Shown here: piece after piece, positions 53,657 to 61,840 of the stretch
How the letters are laid out: each line of letters begins with the position of its first letter
How positions within the stretch are numbered: position 1 is the stretch's first letter
Assembly: GCF_000716675.1 (NCBI RefSeq)
Contig: NZ_JNXT01000011.1
Location: forward strand, 1-64,000
Length of the DNA stretch: 64,000 nucleotides
Reading direction: 5' to 3'
Source of the DNA: Streptomyces alboflavus
GTDB lineage: Bacteria > Actinomycetota > Actinomycetes > Streptomycetales > Streptomycetaceae
Made by a program: the position numbers and the translations under genes
The notes under the pieces: model-generated
Told to the model about the DNA's origin: nothing
Database searches by the model: none
The model's input: only the letters and a program-made list of their open reading frames with translations

Positions 53657-54643
53657 CTAGGCCGTGGCCGGCGCGTGCTCCCGCAGGACGAAGTCGGGGT
53701 CGACCTGGGCGGCCAGGTCGACACCGGTCCGCTCGTTGCCCCAACTCTGGGCGTTCTTCAGGTGGAAGTGGACCATCTGGCGGGTGTAGCGCTCCCAGTC
53801 GCGGCGGTCGTAGGCGGAGTCGGCCGCTGCCTGGAGCGTCTTCAGCGCCAAGTGGTTGCTCTCCTCCAGGAGTTCGAACCGGGGTGGACGGCCCTTCTCC
53901 ATGGAGCGCACCCAGTCGGAGTGCCCGACGGTCACCAGGAGGTCGTCGCCGACCTGCTCGCGCAGGAAGTCGATGTCGTCCTGGCCCTGGACCTTGTTGC
54001 CGACCACCTTGAGGTCGACGCCGAAGTCGTGTGCGTACTCCTTGTACTGGCGATAGACGGAGACCCCCTTCCGGGTCGGCTCGGCGACGAGGAACGTCAT
54101 GTCGAAGCGGGTGAACATCCCGGAGGCGAAGGAGTCGGAGCCCGCGGTCATGTCGACCACCGCGTACTCGTCGCGGCCGTCGACCAGGTGGTTCAGGAGC
54201 AGTTCGACCGCTCCCGTCTTGGAGTGGTAGCAGGCGACACCGAGGTCGGCTTCGGTGAACTGCCCGGTGACCATCAAACGCACGGCGCCGCCGTCGAGTT
54301 CCACGGCCCGCGCACACGCCTCGTACACCGGGTTGTCCTCGCAGACCCGCAGCAGCCGTGAGCCGTCGCCGGGCGGGGTCGTCTTGATCATTTTCTCGGC
54401 GCTGGCGATGCGCGGGTTGGTGCCGCGCAGATAGTCCTTGATCAGCGGCAGTCGTCCGCCCATCGCGGGCAGCCCGGCGGCCTGCTCCTCGTCGAGGCCG
54501 AGGGCGGCGCCCAGGTGCTGGTTGATGTCGGCGTCCACCGCGATGACCGGCGCGCCGGTGGCGGCGAGGTGTCGGATGAAGAGCGAGGACAGCGTGGTCT
54601 TGCCGCTGCCGCCCTTCCCCACGAAAGCGATCTTCATGTTCAT
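53657..54643 (-). CDS. CooC/MinD-like ATPase
   Basis: 328 aa. Deviant Walker A MKIAFVGKGGSGKTTLSSLF, switch I VDADINQHLGAALG, switch II YAVVDMTAGSDSFASG. This is the CooC (CO-dehydrogenase nickel-insertion) type within the SIMIBI class, but no CODH, hydrogenase or nickel gene lies nearby, so the client is unknown. The C-terminal half (SMEKGRPPRFELLEESNHLALKTLQAAADS) is not recognised. Divergent from the Fic-like gene; the two starts are 115 bp apart. Confidence 0.85.
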   Translation of the reverse strand: MNMKIAFVGKGGSGKTTLSSLFIRHLAATGAPVIAVDADINQHLGAALGLDEEQAAGLPAMGGRLPLIKDYLRGTNPRIASAEKMIKTTPPGDGSRLLRVCEDNPVYEACARAVELDGGAVRLMVTGQFTEADLGVACYHSKTGAVELLLNHLVDGRDEYAVVDMTAGSDSFASGMFTRFDMTFLVAEPTRKGVSVYRQYKEYAHDFGVDLKVVGNKVQGQDDIDFLREQVGDDLLVTVGHSDWVRSMEKGRPPRFELLEESNHLALKTLQAAADSAYDRRDWERYTRQMVHFHLKNAQSWGNERTGVDLAAQVDPDFVLREHAPATA

Positions 54644-54758
54644 GTAGCGTAGCCGCGCGCCCTGGCGCCGGGCCCTGTTCGCCCCAGGAGGGGCCGGATC
54701 GCGTGAAGAAGACCACTCCTTCGTGGCGGGCGGGCCCCTGGTGCGTAGGGTCGTACTC

Positions 54759-55574
54759 ATGAGTACGAAAGCCGATCCGCTGGCGGCCCTGGGCGCGCTG
54801 CCCGGTGTCGCCGACTCCGTGGACTCCGTGCGCAAGGCCGTGGACCGGGTGTACGGCCACCGGGTCATGCGGCGCCGCAGCAATGAGATCACCGCTGAGG
54901 CCGCGCTGCGCGGCGCGCGCGGGTCCGCGGCGCTGTCCGGCGCCGAGTGGGCCCTGGAGGAGGTGCGCAGGCGCACCGACTTCGGCGGCGAGGGCGACGC
55001 GCGTGTGATGGGTGCCGCGCTGCGGCTGACCGCCGAGGCGGGGCAGCTCCTGTCCATCTGGCGGCAGTCGCCGATGCGGGTCCTCGCGCGGCTGCACCTG
55101 GTCGCCGCAGCCGACGCGGACGAGGCCGCGGGCCGTCCGCGGCTTGCCGGTGAACCGGTCGACGAGCCGTTGATCGAGCTGGAGTTGCCGGACGCGGACG
55201 AGGTGGCGGGGCGGCTCGAAGGCCTCGCGCAGCTGATCATCGCGGGTGGTTCGGCGCCGGCCCTGGTGACGGCGGCCGTGGTGCACGGTGAACTCGCGGC
55301 GCTGCGGCCCTTCGGCTCGTGCAACGGCCTGGTGGCGCGCGCGGCCGAGCGCATCGTCCTGGTGGGCAGCGGCCTCGACCCGAAGTCCATCTGCCCGGCC
55401 GAGGCGGGTCACGCGGAGCTGGGGCGCGCCGCCTATGTGGGCGCCCTGGAGGCGTACGTGTCCGGCACTCCGGAGGGGATGGCTGCCTGGATCGCCCACT
55501 GCGGCAAGGCGGTTGAGCTGGGCGTCAGGGAGTCGACGGCGGTGTGCGAGGCGCTGCAGCGCGGGGCGGCCTAG
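54759..55574 (+). CDS. Fic-fold protein with degenerate active site
   Basis: 271-aa all-helical protein. The Fic catalytic motif HPFx(D/E)GNGRxxR appears as ALRPFGSCNGLVAR: the His is replaced by Arg, and GNGR by CNGL, so AMP transfer is not expected. A helix VVHGELAALRPF precedes it as in Fic proteins. No TM. Streptomyces homologues have been annotated as oxidoreductases, without support here. Divergent from a CooC-like ATPase gene. Confidence 0.75.
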   Translation: MSTKADPLAALGALPGVADSVDSVRKAVDRVYGHRVMRRRSNEITAEAALRGARGSAALSGAEWALEEVRRRTDFGGEGDARVMGAALRLTAEAGQLLSIWRQSPMRVLARLHLVAAADADEAAGRPRLAGEPVDEPLIELELPDADEVAGRLEGLAQLIIAGGSAPALVTAAVVHGELAALRPFGSCNGLVARAAERIVLVGSGLDPKSICPAEAGHAELGRAAYVGALEAYVSGTPEGMAAWIAHCGKAVELGVRESTAVCEALQRGAA

Positions 55575-55622
55575 CCGGGACCTTCATGGGGCCCTGAGCT
55601 TCGAGAGGCCCTGAACAGAGAT

Positions 55623-55650
55623 GCGGCGGTACGAGAATTCGTACCGCCGC
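55623..55650. terminator. Terminator after Fic-like gene
   Basis: Perfect 12-bp inverted repeat GCGGCGGTACGA/TCGTACCGCCGC with a GAAT loop, 48 bp beyond the stop. Confidence 0.8.
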
Positions 55651-55997
55651 TGGCATGTCCACCGGGTTACCAAGCGTCCTCGAAAGTTTGCCCATCAGGT
55701 CGGAACTTTGCCCGTCACCTGGTGCGGCTGGCCCGTAATCGACGGGTCGACGTCGCGTGGGTGCTCGATGACCATGCTTCGGTCCGTGGGGCCAAACAAT
55801 GCGGTTAAAGGTAATCCTCTCGGATGTCCTTGGTCTCGCGGGCCGTTGACTCCTTTGTACTCCTGTCCTGGAGGAAGCGGAAGCCCTGGCTGCACTTCTT
55901 TACTTTTAGGTTCAAACAAGGGTGAATCGGGCGCAGGTTTCCGGCCGCCCCTCGCGGCGCACCCGAGCGCGGGGGCGCGCGCCCCCGTCGTAGGAGG
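55651..55997. other. AT-richer unassigned region
   Basis: A stretch of ~350 bp with lower GC than the flanks (for example TTCTTTACTTTTAGGTTC near 55900). No known RNA or gene could be assigned. On the minus strand a short frame from ATG 55774 (MVIEHPRDVDPSITGQPHQV...) is 26 codons, within a longer open frame from TTG 55919. TGA(C/T)GGGCAAA occurs twice, 21 bp apart, around 55690-55720. Confidence 0.4.
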
Positions 55998-56822
55998 TCA
56001 GCCCGCCGCCGCACGCCGACGGCTGGCGAACCACACGAGGCCCGCGGTGGCCGCCGCGGCGCCGACCGCGGCCGCCGCGACGAGCGCGGGACGGCGGGGT
56101 GCGGGCAGCCGCTGCTTGAGCCGCACCGGGCGGTGGAAATCGAGAATCGGCCACCCGCGCGCGAGGGCCTCACGGCGCAGCGCCCGGTCCGGGTTGACGG
56201 CGTAGGGGTGGCCGACGGACTCGAGCATGGGCACGTCCGTGGCCGAGTCGCTGTAGGCGAAGCAGCGCTCCAGGTCGTACCCCTCGGACTCGGCGAGCTC
56301 CCGGATCGCCTCCGCCTTCGTGGGGCCGTACGCGTAGTACTCCACCTCGCCCGTGAAGCACCCGTCGTCGCCGACCACCATCCGCGTCGCCACCACCCGG
56401 TCCGCGCCCAGGAGTTCACCGATCGGCTCGACCACCTCGGCGCCCGACGTGGAGACGATGACGACGTCGCGGCCCGCGGTGTGGTGCTCCTCGATGAGGG
56501 AGGCCGCCTCGTCGTAGATGATCGGGTCGATCAGGTCGTGCAGGGTCTCCGCGACGATCTCCTTGACCTGTTCCACGTTCCAGCCGCGGCAGAGCGAGGA
56601 CAGGTACGCGCGCATGCGTTCCATCTGGTCGTGGTCGGCCCCGCCGGCGAGGAACACGAACTGGGCATATGCGGTCCGCAGTACCGCCCTGCGGTTGATC
56701 AGACCGCCTTGGTAGAACGACTTGCTGAAGGTGAGCGTGCTCGACTTCGCAATGACCGTCTTGTCCAGGTCAAAGAACGCGGCTGTGCGGGGGGACGAGT
56801 GGTTTTCCACGAGGTTGAGCAT
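55998..56822 (-). CDS. HAD-superfamily phosphatase (SerB-like, IB subfamily)
   Basis: 274 aa. Motif I FFDLDKTVI, motif II VIVSTSGAE, motif III Lys in GPTKAEAIRELAESEGY, motif IV YSDSATDVPML. A C-terminal hydrophobic helix (ALVAAAAVGAAAATAGLVWFAS) ends in Arg, so it is likely tail-anchored. Streptomyces homologues have been called morphological-differentiation-related, and the mycobacterial counterpart (Rv3661) also lies beside Ssd. The substrate is unknown. Confidence 0.9.
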   Translation of the reverse strand: MLNLVENHSSPRTAAFFDLDKTVIAKSSTLTFSKSFYQGGLINRRAVLRTAYAQFVFLAGGADHDQMERMRAYLSSLCRGWNVEQVKEIVAETLHDLIDPIIYDEAASLIEEHHTAGRDVVIVSTSGAEVVEPIGELLGADRVVATRMVVGDDGCFTGEVEYYAYGPTKAEAIRELAESEGYDLERCFAYSDSATDVPMLESVGHPYAVNPDRALRREALARGWPILDFHRPVRLKQRLPAPRRPALVAAAAVGAAAATAGLVWFASRRRAAAG

Positions 56823-57348
56823 AGGCGCCCACCATTCGGCGTAAGCTGAGGCGCGTGGGTTTGCCTGAGAAGGCTCTCGGGTACACCATGGAAGTCACGG
56901 ATCGTTCGCGACCGTGCTAACCCGGTCTGGCTCCTCCCCCCCCGAGTCGGACCGAGGGGACGACCCCCGCTCTCCCCCCCGGCGGGGGTCGTCGCATGTC
57001 CGGGTGGGTTTTTGAGCCCCTTTCCTGATCTTTTCCGATCGTCGTGATGTCGTGTGCGTCGAAGCGACGGCGATGTCGTACGCCCAAGATCCGTCACTGT
57101 ATGTAGCTGCGAGGCTGCGCTGTGGAAGGCGCCGGTGCCGTCACCGGTATGGGTGAAGGAGTTATTCACAGCCAACGTCTTCTCCACAGTTATTGACCAA
57201 GATCCACATGATTTCCGGGACCGCCCCACGCTTGATTCCGTTCGTGAAGTTCTTGGCCGGATTCCATTGGCCGGTCTTCGCGGACGCGGATCCGGATGCG
57301 CACACACGCGCATTCGAAGGACTTGCAGCGAGAGGGGGCCGGAAGATC
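56823..57348. other. HAD/ssd divergent region with candidate leader and terminator
   Basis: About 525 bp with no standard gene. It holds a ten-codon frame ATG...TAA at 56889-56921 (MEVTDRSRPC) and the strong hairpin at 56959-56993. Further on are the motifs TTATTCACA (57164) and TTCTCCACAG (57180). The ssd frame is open upstream to a TTG at 57193, but the better start is 57349. Confidence 0.5.
56959..56993 (+). terminator. Strong hairpin between HAD and ssd
   Basis: 12-bp inverted repeat GACGACCCCCGC/GCGGGGGTCGTC with an 11-base loop, followed after ~17 bases by GGGTTTTTGAG. It could end a short transcript starting near 56850. Confidence 0.7.
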
Positions 57349-58461
57349 GTGGCTGGAGTCATTGCGTACGACACACCGCCGACGTCCGAAGGGCGCGCCG
57401 GTGGACCATTGATCGTCACGGAGGACGTGGACCTGCTTGACGACCTGCTGCGGCTGTGTGCCGCGGCGGGAGCGCGGCCCGAGGTGCACCACGGCGTGCC
57501 CGAGCGCGGCGGCGGATGGGAGTCCGCCCCGCTCGTCCTCGTCGGGGACGACGCGGCCGACCGGGTGCGCGGCGCCGCACGCCGGCGCGGGGTCGTGCTC
57601 GTCGGGCGCGACCAGGACGACTCGGGGGTGTGGCGGCGGGCCGTGGAGATCGGCGCGGACGACGTGCTTGTCCTGCCCGACGGCGAGCGGTGGCTGGTGG
57701 ACCGCATCGCCGACGTGGCCGAGGGCGTCGGACGGCCCGCGCTGACCGTCGGCCTCATCGGCGGCCGCGGCGGCGCCGGGGCCTCCACGCTCGCCTGCGC
57801 CCTCGCCGTCACCGCGGCGCGCGCCGGACGGCGCACCATGCTGGTCGACGCCGACCCGCTGGGCGGCGGGCTCGACGTGATGCTCGGCGGAGAGGCCGCC
57901 GAAGGGCTGCGCTGGCCCGCCTTCGCGCAGTCGCGGGGCCGGGTCGGCGGCGGCGCCCTGGAGGAGTCCCTGCCCGCCCTGCACGACCTGCGCGTCCTCA
58001 GCTGGGACCGCGGCGACACGGTGGCCGTCGCCCCGGAGGCCGTGCGGGCCGTCCTGGCCGCCGCCCGCAGGCGCGGAGGCGTCGTGGTCGTCGACCTGCC
58101 GCGCCGCGTGGACGAGGCGGTGGCGGAGGCGCTGGCGCAACTGGACCTCGGCCTGCTCGTGGTCCCGGCGGAGCTGCGCGCGGTGGCCGGGGCTCGGCGG
58201 GTCACGTCGGCCGTGAGCATGGTGCTGCGGGACCTGCGGCTCGTCACCACCCCCGGACCGCCCGGCGGCGACGGCCTCGACGCGGACGAGGTGGCCCGGC
58301 TGCTCGGCCTGCCCCTCGTCGGCGAACTGCCCCGGGAGCACGGCCTCGGCACCATGCGCGGCGGCGGACAGCCACCCGGCGGCGCGGCGCGCGGGCCCCT
58401 GGCCCGGTTCTGCGAGGCCTTCTGGGAGCAGCTTCCCGCCCACACCGGAGGGGGCGTATGA
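57349..58461 (+). CDS. ssd: Ssd/CpaE/TadZ-like septum-site protein
   Basis: 370 aa. A response-regulator-like N-terminal part (~1-130, PLIVTEDVDLLDDLLRL, VLVGRDQDDSGVWRRAVEIG) precedes a MinD/ParA ATPase domain: GGRGGAGASTLACALAVTA (a Walker A variant lacking the usual Lys-Thr, with A-S instead), VDADPLGGGLDVMLGG, VVVDLPRR. Mycobacterial Ssd and this group belong to the helicase/secretion-neighbourhood CpaE family. In Tad systems TadZ/CpaE places the machine; Ssd overexpression blocks division in M. tuberculosis. The start at GTG 57349 is chosen over upstream TTG 57193. The stop overlaps the next start (ATGA). Confidence 0.92.
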   Translation: MAGVIAYDTPPTSEGRAGGPLIVTEDVDLLDDLLRLCAAAGARPEVHHGVPERGGGWESAPLVLVGDDAADRVRGAARRRGVVLVGRDQDDSGVWRRAVEIGADDVLVLPDGERWLVDRIADVAEGVGRPALTVGLIGGRGGAGASTLACALAVTAARAGRRTMLVDADPLGGGLDVMLGGEAAEGLRWPAFAQSRGRVGGGALEESLPALHDLRVLSWDRGDTVAVAPEAVRAVLAAARRRGGVVVVDLPRRVDEAVAEALAQLDLGLLVVPAELRAVAGARRVTSAVSMVLRDLRLVTTPGPPGGDGLDADEVARLLGLPLVGELPREHGLGTMRGGGQPPGGAARGPLARFCEAFWEQLPAHTGGGV

Positions 58462-59627
58462 CCGCCGTCGTGGGCGCCCGGATGCTGGACGGCGTCCGGC
58501 AGTGGCTCGCGGCGAACGGCACCGAGCCCACCCCGGCCCGGGTCGCCGAGGCCCTGCGGGCGCAGGGCCGGATCCTGGGAGACGCCGAAGTGCTCGGCGC
58601 GGCCGAGCAGTTGCGCTCGGAGCTGGTGGGCGCGGGCCCGCTGGAGCCGCTGCTCGCCGACCCCTCGGTGACCGACGTCCTGGTGTCCGCTCCGGACCGC
58701 GTCTGGGTGGACCGCGGCGGCGGCCTCGAGCTCACACAGGTCTCCTTCCGGGACCCGGCGGCCGTGCGGCGCCTCGCCCAGCGGCTCGCGGCCGTGGCCG
58801 GGCGGCGCCTGGACGACGCCCGGCCCTGGGTGGACGCCCGCCTGCCGGACGGCACCCGGTTGCACGCGGTGCTGCCCCCGGTCGCCGTCGGCTCCACCTG
58901 TTTGTCGCTGCGCGTCGTGCGGCCCCGCGCCTTCACCCTCGCCGAGCTGGTCGCGGCCGGCACGGTGCCGCCGGGCGGCGAGCGGGTGCTGCGCCGCCTC
59001 CTCGACGCCCGCCTGTCGTACCTCGTCAGCGGCGGCACGGGCAGCGGCAAGACGACGCTCCTGAGCACCCTGCTCGGCCTCGTCGGACCGGGCGAGCGGA
59101 TCGTCCTGGCCGAGGACTCCGCGGAGCTGCGCCCCGACCACCCGCACGTGGTGCGCCTGGAGTCCCGGCCCGCGAACCAGGAGGGAGCGGGCTGCGTCGG
59201 CCTCGATGACCTGGTGCGCCAGGCCCTGCGGATGCGCCCCGACCGGCTGGTGGTGGGCGAGGTGCGGGGCGCCGAGGTGGTGCACCTCCTGGCCGCGCTG
59301 AACACCGGCCACGAGGGCGGCTGCGGCACGGTGCACGCGAATGCCGCCGCCGACGTCCCGGCCCGCCTGGAGGCACTGGGCACGGCCGCGGGCCTCGACC
59401 GGGCGGCCCTGCACAGCCAGTTGGCGTCGGCCCTGTCGGTGGTCCTCCATCTCGTACGGGACCGGGCGGGGCGGCGCCGGATCGCCGAGGTGCAGGTTCT
59501 TGAGCGCGCCCCATCGGGCCTGGTGGCCACGGTGCCCGCGCTGCGCTGGGGCGAGCGGGGCTTCGTCCGGGAGCGCGGCTGGCCGCGGCTGAGCGCGCTG
59601 TTCGCGGAGCGGGGAGCGGGCGCATGA
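58458..59627 (+). CDS. CpaF/TadA-family secretion ATPase
   Basis: 389 aa type II/IV secretion ATPase. N-terminal domain, then Walker A SGGTGSGKTTLLSTLLG, Asp box VLAEDSAELRPDHPHVV, Walker B MRPDRLVVGEVRG, and His box HEGGCGTVHAN. It powers assembly of the Tad pilus. Overlaps ssd and tadB by 4 bases each, so it is strictly coupled. Confidence 0.93.
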   Translation: MTAVVGARMLDGVRQWLAANGTEPTPARVAEALRAQGRILGDAEVLGAAEQLRSELVGAGPLEPLLADPSVTDVLVSAPDRVWVDRGGGLELTQVSFRDPAAVRRLAQRLAAVAGRRLDDARPWVDARLPDGTRLHAVLPPVAVGSTCLSLRVVRPRAFTLAELVAAGTVPPGGERVLRRLLDARLSYLVSGGTGSGKTTLLSTLLGLVGPGERIVLAEDSAELRPDHPHVVRLESRPANQEGAGCVGLDDLVRQALRMRPDRLVVGEVRGAEVVHLLAALNTGHEGGCGTVHANAAADVPARLEALGTAAGLDRAALHSQLASALSVVLHLVRDRAGRRRIAEVQVLERAPSGLVATVPALRWGERGFVRERGWPRLSALFAERGAGA

Positions 59628-60514
59628 GCGCGGCGACGGCGTGCGGCGCCGCTCTGTGCGCGGGCGGGTCGGTGTGGCTGCTCGGCGGGCGGGTGCGGTC
59701 CCTCCAGGGGCTGCGGAGGGCGCGGTCCCTCCTCCTGGCCGGTCGTCCGGCGGCGGAGCCCCGGTGGCGGCGGGGGATCACGCGGGTACGAGGACGGCTC
59801 GGGCAGGAGGTCTGGCTCCTGGTGGGCGGGGCGGCCGTCGGGCTCCTCGGGGAGTCCGTGGTGCCTCTGGTCGTGGGGGCGGCCGGGGTGCCCCTCGCCG
59901 GCCGGGTGCGCCGGGCCCGCGAGGCCGCCCGGGCGCGGGACCGCAGGGCCGACGAGGTCATCGCCCTGTGCGGCACCCTCGCCGGTGAGGTGCGGGCGGG
60001 ACGGCAGCCCGGGCAGGCGCTGCGGACGGCCGCGGAGGCGGGCGCGCAGGCGGGTTCGCAGGCGGGCGGGGGCGTCGACCGGGGGCTCGGTGGGGCGCGG
60101 GCCGGGGTGCTCGCGGCGGCGCGGTTCGGCGGGGACGTGCCCGGCGCGCTGCGCGGGGCCGCCCGGGAGCCGGGCGCCGAAGGGCTCCGCGGACTCGCGG
60201 CGTGCTGGCGGGTCGCCGTGGACCGGGGCGCGGGCCTCGCCGCGGGACTGGAGCGCCTGGAAGGGGCGCTGCGCGCGGAGCGGGACCAACGGGCCGACCT
60301 GCGCGCGCAGCTGGCGGGTGCCCGCTCGACGGCCCTCATGCTCGCCGGACTCCCCGTCCTTGGCCTGCTTCTTGGCGCCGCGCTCGGCGCCGAGCCGCTG
60401 CGGGTGCTCCTGCACACCGGGTCGGGCCTCGGCTGCCTGGTCGTGGGCGGACTGTTCGAGGGCGCGGGCGTGTGGTGGGCACTGCGGATCATGCGGAAGG
60501 CGGAGGGGCGATGA
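59624..60514 (+). CDS. TadB-like inner-membrane platform protein
   Basis: 296 aa with a type II secretion F (GspF) domain: cytosolic segment with DEVIALCGTLAGEVRAGRQPGQAL and VDRGAGLAAGLERLEGAL. Hydrophobic helices lie at the N-terminus (~5-25 and ~60-90) and near the C-terminus (~235-290). Overlaps the ATPase gene (ATGA) and the TadC gene (GATGA). Forms the platform with TadC. Confidence 0.9.
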   Translation: MSAATACGAALCAGGSVWLLGGRVRSLQGLRRARSLLLAGRPAAEPRWRRGITRVRGRLGQEVWLLVGGAAVGLLGESVVPLVVGAAGVPLAGRVRRAREAARARDRRADEVIALCGTLAGEVRAGRQPGQALRTAAEAGAQAGSQAGGGVDRGLGGARAGVLAAARFGGDVPGALRGAAREPGAEGLRGLAACWRVAVDRGAGLAAGLERLEGALRAERDQRADLRAQLAGARSTALMLAGLPVLGLLLGAALGAEPLRVLLHTGSGLGCLVVGGLFEGAGVWWALRIMRKAEGR

Positions 60515-61371
60515 CGGACGAGGTGGGCGTCGGCGCCGGAGTTCTCCACAGCCTGGGGGCGGTGGTGTGGTCGGCGGCGGCCCTGGTGTGGCTGCTGCTG
60601 ACCCTGGCGGCGGCACGGAGGGAACGGGCCGCGGGGCACCGCGCATCGGCGCTCCTGCGGGCCGGGGGAAGACCGGGGCGGTCATGGGGTCGAGGGCGCG
60701 GCGAAGGAGAGGAGGGAGCCGGCGGCCGTGCGTGGACCCGGCTGTGGGGCGACGCGGAGTCCGGGCGGCGGGCGTTGGCGCGGAGATGGCTGACGGTGGC
60801 TGTGGTGGTCGGCGCGGGGTGGGCGCTGGTCGGCGGGATCGCGGGCTGCTTGGTGGGTGTGACCGCGGGGTGCTGTGTCTGGCGGCTGCGGCCGGGTGCC
60901 GACCGGAAGGCCGAGGGCGAAGCCGCTGAAGCCGCTCGGCAACTGCCCCTGGCGGCGGATCTGTTGGCGGCCTGTGTGGCTGCGGGGGCCGGGCCCGTGG
61001 TGGCGGCGCAGGCCGTGGGCGAGTCCCTGGGAGGACCCGTCGGGGAACGGCTCGCCTGGGGCGCGGCGCAGGTACGGCTCGGCGGCGCGCCGGCCGACGC
61101 GTGGCGGAGGGTCGGCGAGATACCGGGCGCGGACGCCCTGGCCCGCCTCCTGGACCGCACCGCCGAGTCCGGTTCACCCGCGGCGGGACCCGTCGCCCGG
61201 TTCGCCGCGGACTGCCGGACCGAACAGGGACGCACGGCGACGGCCCGCGCCCGGCGCGCCGCGGTCCAGATGACGGCACCGGTGGGCCTGTGCTTCCTGC
61301 CCGCGTTCCTCGCGATCGGGGTGGTGCCGGTGGTGATCGGGCTGGCGGGGGGCCTGATGAGCGGGCGGTGA
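60511..61371 (+). CDS. TadC-like inner-membrane platform protein
   Basis: 286 aa, T2SSF-type. N-terminal TM (VWSAAALVWLLLTLAAA), charged cytosolic loop (RGRGEGEEGAGG), paired TMs around 92-125 (LTVAVVVGAGWALVGGIAGCLVGV), the F domain with LPLAADLLAACVAAGAGPVVAAQAVGESL, and a C-terminal TM pair. ATG overlaps the TadB stop. Confidence 0.9.
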   Translation: MTDEVGVGAGVLHSLGAVVWSAAALVWLLLTLAAARRERAAGHRASALLRAGGRPGRSWGRGRGEGEEGAGGRAWTRLWGDAESGRRALARRWLTVAVVVGAGWALVGGIAGCLVGVTAGCCVWRLRPGADRKAEGEAAEAARQLPLAADLLAACVAAGAGPVVAAQAVGESLGGPVGERLAWGAAQVRLGGAPADAWRRVGEIPGADALARLLDRTAESGSPAAGPVARFAADCRTEQGRTATARARRAAVQMTAPVGLCFLPAFLAIGVVPVVIGLAGGLMSGR

Positions 61372-61528
61372 GGGGCCCGCGGCCTGGTGTGTGAACGGGG
61401 GTGCTGAGGCCCGAGCGGGCCCGAAATGTCGTACGGGTGGCAGGACAACGGGACGCGGCGGCGAACGGCCGGCTTCGAGAGCCCGGCTGCGCCGAGCTTC
61501 GGCGGAACAGCTTTCAAAACCATCAGAA

Positions 61529-61556
61529 CCAGCTGTGAACAACCAGCTGTGAACAA
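61529..61556. repeat. Tandem 14-bp repeat with DnaA-box-like core
   Basis: CCAGCTGTGAACAA occurs twice back to back, 14 bp before the DUF4244 start. Each contains TGTGAACAA, the complement of TTGTTCACA, close to the Streptomyces DnaA box TTGTCCACA. It might be a regulator site or leader element for the pilin-like gene. Confidence 0.6.
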
Positions 61557-61570
61557 CCGACAGAGATTCC

Positions 61571-61840
61571 ATGGGGGTTGAAATGTGGGGACAGGTGCGT
61601 GCGCGGGCCCGGCTGTACGTGGCTCGGCTGGCGCGGTGGATGCGGCGGGAGTGGCCGGTGCGTCCGCCGGGGCGGATGCGGGGTGTCGCGCGGGATTCCG
61701 GAATGGTGACTTCCGAGTACGCGATGGGGATCATCGCGACCGTGGCGTTCGCCGGGTTGCTTTTGAAGGTCGTGACCAGCGGACCGGTCAAGGCCGCGCT
61801 CCAGGCGGTGGTGGAGAGGGCGCTGAATGTCCAGTTCTGA
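61571..61840 (+). CDS. Flp-pilin-like DUF4244 protein
   Basis: 89 aa. Basic N-terminal part, then DSGMVTSEYAMGIIATVAFAGLL, the class of prepilin segment with a G-M/V-T-S-E-Y transition (the Glu5-Tyr6 of Flp pilins), and a hydrophobic helix that would form the fibre core. Cleavage by a prepilin peptidase would occur just before M-V-T. No peptidase gene is in the window. An alternative start is ATG 61583 with GGGGGTTGA upstream. Overlaps the next gene by 14 bases. Confidence 0.88.
   Translation: MGVEMWGQVRARARLYVARLARWMRREWPVRPPGRMRGVARDSGMVTSEYAMGIIATVAFAGLLLKVVTSGPVKAALQAVVERALNVQF

Noticed and set aside
53657..54643. Carbon monoxide dehydrogenase accessory system
   Set aside because: A CooC-like ATPase is present, but no cooS, cooF or nickel-handling genes occur in the window.
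57193..57348. N-terminal extension of Ssd from TTG 57193
   Set aside because: The added 52 residues have no family similarity that I recognise and no ribosome-binding site, while GTG 57349 starts where the family does.
61529..61556. Possible replication origin (two DnaA-box-like sequences)
   Set aside because: Only two degenerate boxes, no dnaA or dnaN nearby, and no cluster of boxes; more likely a local regulatory repeat.
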